Shown: positions 56,191 to 64,000 of the stretch, piece by piece | Position numbering within the stretch: the stretch's first letter is position 1 | How the letters are laid out: each line of letters begins with the position of its first letter | NCBI GenBank assembly: GCA_003132505.1 | Contig: PKXY01000036.1 | Location: 62,001-126,000 of the forward strand | DNA length: 64,000 nt | Reading direction: 5' to 3' | DNA from: Solirubrobacterales bacterium | GTDB taxonomy: Bacteria; Actinomycetota; Thermoleophilia; Solirubrobacterales; Solirubrobacteraceae | Notes under the pieces: model-generated | What the model was told of the DNA's origin: nothing | The model's database searches: none | What the model saw: the letters and a program-made list of their open reading frames with translations, nothing else | Program-made: the position numbers and the translations under genes

Positions 56191-59100
56191 GTGAGTTTTG
56201 ACCCCGGCCGGCTAACCCCGGACACGACAATTCGGCTCCCGGGTGGTGCCGACGTCGTAACCCTGATCGCCGTCAAGCCAGGCCCCTTCTGGACTCTCAC
56301 GTACGACGGAGCCGCGGGCCTTGGCAAAGTCACGCTGTCCGAAGAAGAGCTCGCCAAAGTCGAGGTGATCGAGCGCTCGAGCCCGCTTCGCTTCGATGCT
56401 GACCCGCATCGGTTCCGGCTGGGGGTCGAAGCGCACCGGATCGGAGTGGCATTTGAGCACGACATGGCGGCTTTGGCGGTTTCGAACATCCAGCCGTTGC
56501 CGCACCAGCTTGAGGCCGTCTACGACTGTTTCCTGCGGGAGCCCCGTACGCGTTTTCTTCTCGCTGATGACCCGGGCGCCGGCAAGACGATCATGGCTGG
56601 CCTCTACATGAAGGAGTTGATCCTTAGGCGGGCCGGCGACCGGATCCTCGTCGTGACGCCCGCGAACCTTCGCCCGCAGTGGGCGCGGGAGCTCTTGGAG
56701 CGCTTCGATCTGCCGTTCACTCAGCTGGAGGCAGGCAACTTCGACGCACACCCCGGCGAGAACCCGTGGGATGTGTACGACCACGTGATTGTCAGCCGCG
56801 ACTTCCTCAAGACCGAGCGCGTGCGTGAGGCGTTTGATAACGCCGAACGGGGCTGGGATCTCGCGGTGATTGACGAGGCGCACGGGTACACCCTCGCAGT
56901 CGACGGCAAAGGGTTCATCAGCAACAAGAGCGAGCGATACAAGGCCGCCGAAATCGTCAGCAGAACCGCAGATCGACTGGTCCTGTTGACGGCCACGCCG
57001 CATTCAGGTCGCGACGCAAGCCTGTGGGCTCTGCTGCGACTCCTTGATCTGGAAGCGATCGGCGACCGGATGCCGAAGACAGTCGATGTTCTCCCGGAGC
57101 GGTACCGCAAGGTTTCCAAGGAGAAGATGACGGACATGGCGGGGAACAAGCTCTTCAAGCCCCGCCATCCGCAAACCGTTGACTACGAGCTTGAGGGCGC
57201 TGAGTGGGAGCTCTACGAAGCCGTTACGGATTTCGTATCGCGCCAGCTACGCGAGATCCGCGGGGAGAACTCCAAGTCCGCCGCTGGCTTTGCCCTTACG
57301 ACGATGCAGCGCCGACTCGCCTCGAGCGTCCGTGCGATCCGCCGCACGCTCGAACGTCGTCTCGCGCGCGTCGAAGATGCGCTCAACGACCCCGAGGCAT
57401 ATCTCCGCAAACGCAGGGCGTTCAAGGACGCAGTCATCCCGGACTTCGACAGCCTCGAAGACCTCGATGAGTCGGAAGTGTGGCGCCTGGAAGAGCAAGT
57501 CCTCGAAGAGTGGCTTCCCGACACCGTCGCCGAGCTGCAACTGGAACGCGAAGCGCTCGGGCCGCTCCTAACCCAGGCGCAAGATGTCGAAGCAGGCAAG
57601 ACGGAACGGAAGCTCAACGAGCTCCTCGACGTCGTCCGCCGTCAGGGCCTCGCCGAGGACCAGCGTAAGAAGCTGCTGATCTTTACTGAGCACAGGGACA
57701 CGCTCGAATATCTCATTGAACATCTCGAAGGCGATTTCGAGGTGGCCCGCATTCATGGTGGGCTCAAGCTTGCCGAGCGGATCGCCGAAGAGCGGCACTT
57801 CCGCGAGCGGGCCCAGATCATGGTGGCGACCGAGGCGGCAGGAGAGGGCATCAACCTCCAGTTCTGCCACCTGATGGTGAACTACGACATCCCTTGGAAC
57901 CCAAACCGCCTTGAGCAGCGCATGGGTCGGATCCACCGGATTGGCCAAACAGAAGATGTCTACGTCTTCAATCTCGTTGCATCGAATACTCGCGAGGGCT
58001 ACGTGTTAGCGACGGTGCTTCGCAAGATGGAGAACATGGGCAAGGCCCTCGGCGATCCCGTGTTCGACGTCATCGGAAAGACGTTCGCCGGATACCGGCT
58101 ACGCGAACTGATCGAGGCGGTCTTGGTCGGCGACAAGACGGGGGAACAAGCTGTGGCCGAGTTCGGGGGCGACTCCGTCGACCCAGAGATTCGGACCCGA
58201 GTGGAAGAACTACTCGAACGGGCACTGGCGACGACAGTCATCGACTGGCAGGCGCTACGCCACCAGGCCGAGCGTGCCGAGGAACGCCGCCTTCCACCCG
58301 CGTACTTCGAACGGTTCTTCCTCGACGCCCTCGCGTTTGCCGGGGGCAAGGGCGAAAAGCGTCTCGACCCCGGCACCCTCCGAGTGACCCGCTCTCCAGA
58401 CGCACTGGTCGCGGCCAGCAGAGCCTCTGGCGCGTTCCGGCGCATCCCTACCGAATACGCTCGAGTCACGTTCGACAAGAGCGTTGTTACCCGTCCGCGC
58501 ATGGCGGACGAAGCCGACCTTCCGGCCGCTGAACTTTGCGGACCTGGTCACCCCCTGTTCGATGCTCTCGTGGACTTCGTCCTCGACCGCACCGTCGATG
58601 ACCTAGGGCACGGGGCCGTACTCATCGACCCCGATGCCACCGAGACCGCGACCCTCGCATTTACCACGGGCGACGTGATCGACGGCAACGGCGAGCTCGT
58701 CCACAGGGCTCTCTCGACCATCCGCGTCCATCCGGATGGTCGCCTCGAAAGGCCCGGGTTCGCCACGCTATACGACCTCGTATCGCCCGACGGCGGAAAC
58801 GCGCCGGATGCTGAGAGACCAGCAATCAGTGTCGAAGACCTCGAAATGTGGGCTCGTCAGCACATCTTCGAAGAGACATTTCAGACCGTGAAGGCCAACC
58901 GCGAACACGTGGCAGATGTCCAGCTTGAGTTCCTATCTCGGTCATTCAACGCGCTCCTTGCCCAGGCTGACGCATCGATCATGGCCAGCGAGGAAGAAGT
59001 CGCGTCTGGCGCGCAAGGGGCCGAGGGTCGGCTGCGAAAGGCGGAACTTGCAAAGACGACCCAGGTGCTGACCCGAGATAGGCGCATCGCTCAAGCTCGC

Positions 59101-59601
59101 CAAGGCCGCGTAGTGCATCGCGGACCGGTCCGGCTACTCGGACTTGCCCGACTGGCACCGACTGCGGTCGTCGGGTCTGCTGCACCCCGTGATCTTGCGC
59201 CATCGGCCAACAACAGCGAAATCGAGACGATCGCTGTGCAAGTTGCTGAGCGGTACGAGCGGGACGAGCGCCAGGTCGACTACCTACGTAGCGTCGAGTC
59301 GGACAACGTCGGCTTCGACCTGCTCTCCCTAAAAGACCTCGAACGTCGCTGTATCGAGGTCAAGGGGCGCTCCGGGGTCGCGAGTGTTTGGCTGTCGTGG
59401 AGTGAGTACGCGAAGGCAGTAGAGCTTGGCGACGACTACTGGTTGTACACCGTGCTCGACTGCGCGAGCGCAACTCCCCGCCTGTACAGGATCCAAAACC
59501 CGGTCAAAGCCCTAGCGGGGCTTTGGAAGCCCAACCTCGACGTCCGCTTTGGAGCGGAGTCGGCAGCCGTGATCAACGCCGCGCAGCGGGCCAACTCATG
59601 A
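56191..59601 (+). CDS. SNF2-family helicase with C-terminal DUF3883 domain, defence-type
   Basis: About 1136 residues from GTG 56191 (a TTG at 56164 would add nine). Superfamily 2 motifs: Q-like LPHQLEAVYDCF, Walker A DDPGAGKTIMAGLYMKEL with Lys132, DEAH box VIDEAH near 226, motif III LLTATPHSG, and VI QRMGRIHRIGQTEDV near 577. A long helical middle follows. The end (about 1035-1105) has FDLLSLKDLERRCIEVKG, the nuclease-like DUF3883 pattern with a candidate E-x-K catalytic pair. First of three genes with 4-bp overlaps. Probably translocates on or remodels foreign DNA. Codon use is visibly less GC-biased than the rest of the window. Confidence 0.9.
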   Translation: MSFDPGRLTPDTTIRLPGGADVVTLIAVKPGPFWTLTYDGAAGLGKVTLSEEELAKVEVIERSSPLRFDADPHRFRLGVEAHRIGVAFEHDMAALAVSNIQPLPHQLEAVYDCFLREPRTRFLLADDPGAGKTIMAGLYMKELILRRAGDRILVVTPANLRPQWARELLERFDLPFTQLEAGNFDAHPGENPWDVYDHVIVSRDFLKTERVREAFDNAERGWDLAVIDEAHGYTLAVDGKGFISNKSERYKAAEIVSRTADRLVLLTATPHSGRDASLWALLRLLDLEAIGDRMPKTVDVLPERYRKVSKEKMTDMAGNKLFKPRHPQTVDYELEGAEWELYEAVTDFVSRQLREIRGENSKSAAGFALTTMQRRLASSVRAIRRTLERRLARVEDALNDPEAYLRKRRAFKDAVIPDFDSLEDLDESEVWRLEEQVLEEWLPDTVAELQLEREALGPLLTQAQDVEAGKTERKLNELLDVVRRQGLAEDQRKKLLIFTEHRDTLEYLIEHLEGDFEVARIHGGLKLAERIAEERHFRERAQIMVATEAAGEGINLQFCHLMVNYDIPWNPNRLEQRMGRIHRIGQTEDVYVFNLVASNTREGYVLATVLRKMENMGKALGDPVFDVIGKTFAGYRLRELIEAVLVGDKTGEQAVAEFGGDSVDPEIRTRVEELLERALATTVIDWQALRHQAERAEERRLPPAYFERFFLDALAFAGGKGEKRLDPGTLRVTRSPDALVAASRASGAFRRIPTEYARVTFDKSVVTRPRMADEADLPAAELCGPGHPLFDALVDFVLDRTVDDLGHGAVLIDPDATETATLAFTTGDVIDGNGELVHRALSTIRVHPDGRLERPGFATLYDLVSPDGGNAPDAERPAISVEDLEMWARQHIFEETFQTVKANREHVADVQLEFLSRSFNALLAQADASIMASEEEVASGAQGAEGRLRKAELAKTTQVLTRDRRIAQARQGRVVHRGPVRLLGLARLAPTAVVGSAAPRDLAPSANNSEIETIAVQVAERYERDERQVDYLRSVESDNVGFDLLSLKDLERRCIEVKGRSGVASVWLSWSEYAKAVELGDDYWLYTVLDCASATPRLYRIQNPVKALAGLWKPNLDVRFGAESAAVINAAQRANS

Positions 59602-62339
59602 CCACCCGTCGATTGATCGAAGAAGAGCTCCCTCTGAAAGCCGTTAACGAGGCATCTGCTCGCGAAAAGAGCCTGCGTCGCGGGCACATTTCGACCATGC
59701 ACCTCTGGTGGGCCCGGCGACCACTCGCCATGAGCCGTGCGATCGTATTTGGCACCCTCCTGCCGGACCCCGGAGATCAGCGCCGCCCGTCTACGCTCGC
59801 GCTTATCGCTGAGGCCTCCGAATTCGAGGCGAGCAACCACGCGAGCCGTATCAACCCGCTTCGCGAGCTCCTCGCGCAGTCGTATCCGGAAGGCCCACCG
59901 AGGGTGCTCGACTGCTTCGCTGGAGGCGGTGCTATTCCACTCGAGGCGCTGCGGCTTGGCTGTGACACTACCGCTCTTGAGCTGAATCCGGTTGCGTACC
60001 TCATCGACAAGGCGTGTCTTGAGTATCCGCAGCTTTACGGCCAGCCAGACGAGCTCGGACGGAACAAGCTCGCCGACGACTTTGTCGACTGGGCGGGCTG
60101 GATCCGCAAGCATGTGGCAAAGGATCTCGCCGCAGTCTTCCCCGGCCACGAAAACGGACGCCGGCCCGCCGTGTACTTCTGGTGCCGGACCATGCGATGC
60201 CCAGATCCGGGTTGTGGTCGTGAGATTCCGCTCGTGAAGGACTGGTGGCTAGACAACAACCCTCGGCGTTTGGCCTGGGTCGACCTGCAGCTGACGGACG
60301 CCGGTTCTGTTGAGCTCGCCGTTCGGACCGGCGAGCCAGACGCGGGGAAAGATCCGTCGCGCGGCACGGTCAAGGCAAGCTCGGCAACCTGTCCGAGCTG
60401 CGGCACCACGACGCCGGCGAGCGACGTCCGCGAGTGGGGAAAGCGAAGCGGCTTTGGCCGGCGCCTATATGCGGTGCTTGTAGTAGACGGGGACAAGCGC
60501 TACCGAGCGCCCACCATCGAAGAGCTCACCGCAGCCGAAGACGTGGCGGTACAGCTCATAGCGGATCTCCACGAAACAGCGGATGGCTCTACAGGCGTGC
60601 CGGATGAGCGCTGTGATCCAAATGGCTTCCGACGCGTCCAGAATCTCGTATTTGGCATCGATACGTTCGCGTCAATGTTCAACCCACGCCAGTTGTACGT
60701 GCTGGGTCGTCTCGCCCAAGGGGTTCGCGAGGCCCACGCACACATGATGCAGTCTGGTGTGGATGAGTCTCGCGCTCGTGCTATCGCGACATACCTCGCC
60801 TTCTGTGTGGACCGAATAGCAGACCGAAACTCGAGCTTCTGCACTTGGGGTCTCAACCCGAGGGGTTTCGCAGCAAGCGTCCGGAATACCTTTCCACAGC
60901 AAGCCATCCGCATGACGTGGAACTTCGTCGAGATCGATCCGTTCCAAAAGGGCTCTGGAAATTGGGATGGTGCCGTTAGATGGATCGAGGCGGCTATTCG
61001 CCACTGCTCGACAACTACTGCGACGCCGGCCACCGTTCTCCGCGGGAATGCCCAATCGTTACCGTTCGACGACGAGTCGTTCGACGCGGTCGTAGTCGAC
61101 CCGCCCTACTACGATGCAATTCAGTACTCCTACTTGAGCGACTTCTTTTACGTATGGCTGAAACGCTCAGCGGGCAGCCTGTATCCCGGGGTGTTTGCGA
61201 CGGACGCCACGCCAAAGACGCAAGAGGTCATCCAGAATCAGGCCAAAAGGAGTTCGCCAGACTTCGTGTCGTCAGAGGAGTTCGATCGACGCCTGAGTTC
61301 CGCGCTACGAGAGATGGCGCGGGTGTTGAAATCGGACGGCGTTATGTCGTTGGTTTTCGCCCACACGGACGTAATGGCATGGGAGAAGCTGCTCAAGGCT
61401 CTGCGATCAGTCGGCCTGATTGTGAGCACGTCGTGGCCGATGCGCTCCGAGATGGCCAACCGCAGTACGGCGTCGATCCAGCACGCCGTTCTCGGCTCTT
61501 CCGTTGTACTTGTCTGTCGCAAACATGACACCCAGGACGAGGGCTTTTACGATGATGTCGTACGCGAGCTGGAGGCCCGAATTGCCGAGCGACTCGACCG
61601 CTTCGAAGACATGGGCCTAGTGGGTGCGGATTACTTTGTATCCGCCGTTGGTCCGGCGTTTGAGGTCTTTGCGAAATACGCCAAGGTTATCCGCCTGTCG
61701 GGCGACGAAGTCACCATCTCGGACCTTATGATTCTTGCTCGCCAAGTCGTCGCCCGCCACGCAATGGGTAAGCTCCTAGGCGACGAGTCGGTTAGCGCCC
61801 TTGATCCGGTGTCATTGATGTATCTCACTTGGCGGTGGGCATACAACGGCGAGTCGATTCCCGCGGATGAGGCTTACAAGCTTGAACGGGCTCTCGATGT
61901 CGACCTCTCAGCACTCGTTGGACATGACGGTGTCGCCGAGAAGAGTGGCTCAAGCTTTGCGCTGAAAGGGCCGGAAGACCGGAAGGGTCTCAAGCTTGGA
62001 ACGAGCCCTCTGATGATCGACGTACTGCATCACGCCTGCAACCTGTGGGACTCTGGGCGACGCAAGGAGCTTGAGCAGGCGCTCGCCGACACCGGCATGG
62101 GGGCCTCGACCGCGTTCTGGTCGCTCGCCCGGGCCCTCGCTGAGGTGCTGCCTGAGGGAAACCGGGAGCGTACGATGCTCCTCGGCCTCACGGGGAACAT
62201 GGACGCGCTGTCTGAGGCCGCGGCGAAGGCTGCTACGCCGCGGTTCGAACAGCAGGCACTCAACTGGGACGGTTCTGCGCAGCCCAAGATGTTCACGGAC
62301 GGTACCGAGCAGCCCCGCCTTGGTCAGGAGCAGTCATGA
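59598..62339 (+). CDS. DUF1156 (COG1743) adenine-specific DNA methyltransferase
   Basis: 913 residues. The N-terminal DUF1156 has LIEEELPLKAVNEASAREKS and STMHLWWARRPLAMSRAIVFG. SAM motif I is VLDCFAGGGAIPLEALRLG (near 105) and the catalytic motif is DPPYYDAIQYSYLSDFFY (near 502), an N6-adenine type. Between them is a Cys-rich insert (CPDPGCG, CPSCGTTTPAS) that may bind zinc. ATG 59598 overlaps the helicase stop. It most likely marks host DNA so that the helicase/ATPase partners spare it; target site unknown. Confidence 0.93.
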   Translation: MTTRRLIEEELPLKAVNEASAREKSLRRGHISTMHLWWARRPLAMSRAIVFGTLLPDPGDQRRPSTLALIAEASEFEASNHASRINPLRELLAQSYPEGPPRVLDCFAGGGAIPLEALRLGCDTTALELNPVAYLIDKACLEYPQLYGQPDELGRNKLADDFVDWAGWIRKHVAKDLAAVFPGHENGRRPAVYFWCRTMRCPDPGCGREIPLVKDWWLDNNPRRLAWVDLQLTDAGSVELAVRTGEPDAGKDPSRGTVKASSATCPSCGTTTPASDVREWGKRSGFGRRLYAVLVVDGDKRYRAPTIEELTAAEDVAVQLIADLHETADGSTGVPDERCDPNGFRRVQNLVFGIDTFASMFNPRQLYVLGRLAQGVREAHAHMMQSGVDESRARAIATYLAFCVDRIADRNSSFCTWGLNPRGFAASVRNTFPQQAIRMTWNFVEIDPFQKGSGNWDGAVRWIEAAIRHCSTTTATPATVLRGNAQSLPFDDESFDAVVVDPPYYDAIQYSYLSDFFYVWLKRSAGSLYPGVFATDATPKTQEVIQNQAKRSSPDFVSSEEFDRRLSSALREMARVLKSDGVMSLVFAHTDVMAWEKLLKALRSVGLIVSTSWPMRSEMANRSTASIQHAVLGSSVVLVCRKHDTQDEGFYDDVVRELEARIAERLDRFEDMGLVGADYFVSAVGPAFEVFAKYAKVIRLSGDEVTISDLMILARQVVARHAMGKLLGDESVSALDPVSLMYLTWRWAYNGESIPADEAYKLERALDVDLSALVGHDGVAEKSGSSFALKGPEDRKGLKLGTSPLMIDVLHHACNLWDSGRRKELEQALADTGMGASTAFWSLARALAEVLPEGNRERTMLLGLTGNMDALSEAAAKAATPRFEQQALNWDGSAQPKMFTDGTEQPRLGQEQS

Positions 62340-64000
62340 CGTTACGGCCCTGGCTCGAGGTCGCCCGGCCTCGGCCCGACATCGCGGATGGGTCTTTTGA
62401 CGAGTCACTTTTCGCGGCGGACTTGGGTATGGTGGCCGAGGGGCACGGACCGGCCGACTACGTGGACCCAACGTCTTTTGCAGAGAAGACCTATCTCACC
62501 GTGAACCTGCGCTCGGCTCTCGACGAGCTGGGCCGCCGCCTCAATGGCGACACGGCCGCCGCCGGCGTCTACCGACTCCAGACCGAATTCGGCGGCGGCA
62601 AAACCCACACCCTGCTTGCCGCGTATCACCTTTTCGGCTCGCCCGACGCGGTGACCAATACCGACCTTGGCCGCGAAGTGGCGGCCATGATGCCGAGCGG
62701 GACGATTCCCCAGGCTCGGGTCGTTGTGCTTGACGGCTCCGCACTCTCGGTTTCGCCGCAGAAGATCGACGACGGCGTTGTGCTTACGACCTTGCTTGGG
62801 CACCTCGCGTATCGGTTGGGCGGAAAGGTGGCGTGGGAGCAGGTTGCGGATGCCGACGCTGCCTACGAAGGCTCGTCCACCCTCCAGTTGGCGCAATTGC
62901 TCGCCGCGCACAGTCCGTGCCTGGTTTTGCTCGACGAGACGTTGGAGTATCTGAACAAGGCGCTCGCCGTAAAGGTGCATGATGGCAACCTAGCGGCGCT
63001 CACGCTGACGCTCATCAAGGAACTCACCACCGCGGTGGCGAACACGCCGAAGGTTGCGATGCTCGCGACTCTGACGAGTTCTCGCATGGAGGACTACGCC
63101 ACTCTCGCTGGCGAGGAGATGCAGGAACGGCTCTCCCAAGTCGTCGGCAGGTCTGAAAACATCGTTACGCCGGTCGAGGGCGACGACATCTTCCCGATTC
63201 TGCACCGACGCCTTTTCACGAGCATCGGCGCGCATGACGAACACCGCGGTGTCGCGGACGCGTACGGCGAGTACTACGTAGAGATGGGGGATGCACTCCC
63301 TGGGTCTTATGGTGGTCAGGGTTTCCGGGACCGGATCGCGACGGCATACCCGTTCCATCCGGAGCTCGTCGACATCCTGACCAACCGGTGGGGTTCGTTG
63401 TCTGGCTTTCAGCGCACACGCGGTGCATTGCGCACCCTCGCCCACACGGTAAAGGCGCTCTCGCAGGCACAGTCGAAGGCCGCCTTGATCCATCCGGGCG
63501 AGGTCCCACTCGCTGACGCCGGTGTGCGCGCGGAAGTCCTGAAGTTCGCGGGCGACTCCTACAAGGCGGCCCTGAACGCCGACATCATCCGGCCGGATTC
63601 CAAGGCCGTCGAAGAAGACAATCGCCGCGGCGGCCAGGTCAAGGAAGTCCATCTTGCTCAGGGGCTTGCGACCACCGCGTTCCTGGACTCGTTCGGGCCG
63701 GACAAGGTCTACGGAGCGTCGGCCGCACAGCTTCTTCTCGGGGTCGGCCGTCCCGGGCTCTCCCGGGGCCAAATCGAAGACGTCCGAGACGCGCTCGAGA
63801 GCACGCTCTGGTACATGCGCCTCGAGGGGGGCCGCTATCGGTTCACTACCGAGCCCAATCTCAACAAGGTCGTGCTCGAACGTGAGGCCGCGATCCCCGA
63901 CTCCCGCGTCTCCCAGCTCGTGCGCGAGGCGATCGCGGCTGCTACCCCAGAGATGCGCGACGGCAAAGCGATCGTGCTGCGCACACAACCCTGGGTGCAC
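62336..64000 (+). CDS. DUF499 (COG1483) AAA-type ATPase, runs past the window end
   Basis: First 555 codons, open to the last base. TLRPWLEVARPRPDI and YLTVNLRSALDEL match the family start; Walker A is EFGGGKTHTLLAAYHLF with Lys89, and the Walker B-like strand is CLVLLDETLEYL (near 200). RIATAYPFHPELVDILTNRWG is another conserved block (near 340). ATG 62336 overlaps the methylase stop. DUF499 ATPases recur beside DUF1156 methylases and large helicases in archaea and bacteria. The rest of the gene and further partners (for example DUF3780 proteins) should follow outside the window. Confidence 0.9.
   Translation, partial: MTLRPWLEVARPRPDIADGSFDESLFAADLGMVAEGHGPADYVDPTSFAEKTYLTVNLRSALDELGRRLNGDTAAAGVYRLQTEFGGGKTHTLLAAYHLFGSPDAVTNTDLGREVAAMMPSGTIPQARVVVLDGSALSVSPQKIDDGVVLTTLLGHLAYRLGGKVAWEQVADADAAYEGSSTLQLAQLLAAHSPCLVLLDETLEYLNKALAVKVHDGNLAALTLTLIKELTTAVANTPKVAMLATLTSSRMEDYATLAGEEMQERLSQVVGRSENIVTPVEGDDIFPILHRRLFTSIGAHDEHRGVADAYGEYYVEMGDALPGSYGGQGFRDRIATAYPFHPELVDILTNRWGSLSGFQRTRGALRTLAHTVKALSQAQSKAALIHPGEVPLADAGVRAEVLKFAGDSYKAALNADIIRPDSKAVEEDNRRGGQVKEVHLAQGLATTAFLDSFGPDKVYGASAAQLLLGVGRPGLSRGQIEDVRDALESTLWYMRLEGGRYRFTTEPNLNKVVLEREAAIPDSRVSQLVREAIAAATPEMRDGKAIVLRTQPWVH

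Overview
The window is a high-GC bacterial chromosome segment, most likely from an actinobacterium of the Thermoleophilia type (Solirubrobacterales or Gaiellales relatives). This is inferred from the strong GC bias at third codon positions, F420-type flavin enzymes (PPOX and Ddn families), the fabD-fabH-acpP-fabF order, Gly/Ala/Ser-rich secreted proteins and a group 3b [NiFe] hydrogenase. No 16S rRNA gene is present, so the taxon is not proven. Two tRNA genes (Arg-UCU and His-GUG) are visible. I saw no CRISPR array and no complete insertion sequence.

Layout. 1-11 kb: mixed housekeeping genes, mostly on the minus strand (UDP-glucose pyrophosphorylase, aldo/keto reductase, a serpin with a frameshifted signal peptide, a membrane J-domain protein). 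A five-gene MacA/MacB-like ABC exporter operon follows, in which three products carry collagen-like Gly-X-Y runs. 11-15 kb: tRNA-Arg, a hybrid histidine kinase and a flavoprotein. 15-41 kb: a plus-strand block that reads as one anaerobic energy module: ADP-forming acetate-CoA ligase fused to a GNAT domain, GAPDH, a group 3b NAD(P)-linked [NiFe] hydrogenase with its maturation set, pyruvate:ferredoxin oxidoreductase with an NAD(P)-linked flavoprotein/ferredoxin subunit, cofactor-independent phosphoglycerate mutase, pyruvate phosphate dikinase and a universal stress protein.

How the block could work together: GAPDH and phosphoglycerate mutase lead to PEP; pyruvate phosphate dikinase gives pyruvate plus ATP; PFOR gives acetyl-CoA plus reduced ferredoxin; the acetate-CoA ligase recovers ATP as acetate; and the hydrogenase disposes of or recovers NAD(P)H electrons as H2. 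The layout resembles sugar fermentation in Thermococcales, set inside a bacterial genome. The maturation set is unusual: HypA lacks its zinc-finger segment, no hypB is present, and a 444-residue protein carries a HypC-like domain between two SIS (sugar-phosphate isomerase) domains.

41-54 kb: small oxidative and xenobiotic stress genes (Ohr/OsmC, PPOX, GST, aldo/keto reductase, Ddn-like), an AI-2E family transporter broken by one in-frame amber codon, cyclopropane fatty acid synthase, a TetR regulator, the fab operon, a TMEM175-type channel and a glutathionyl-hydroquinone reductase. 54.9-64 kb: tRNA-His, a small HTH protein and a tRNA-like scar, then a probably transferred defence locus that runs off the window: SNF2 helicase with a DUF3883 domain, DUF1156 DNA methylase and DUF499 ATPase, joined by 4-bp overlaps.
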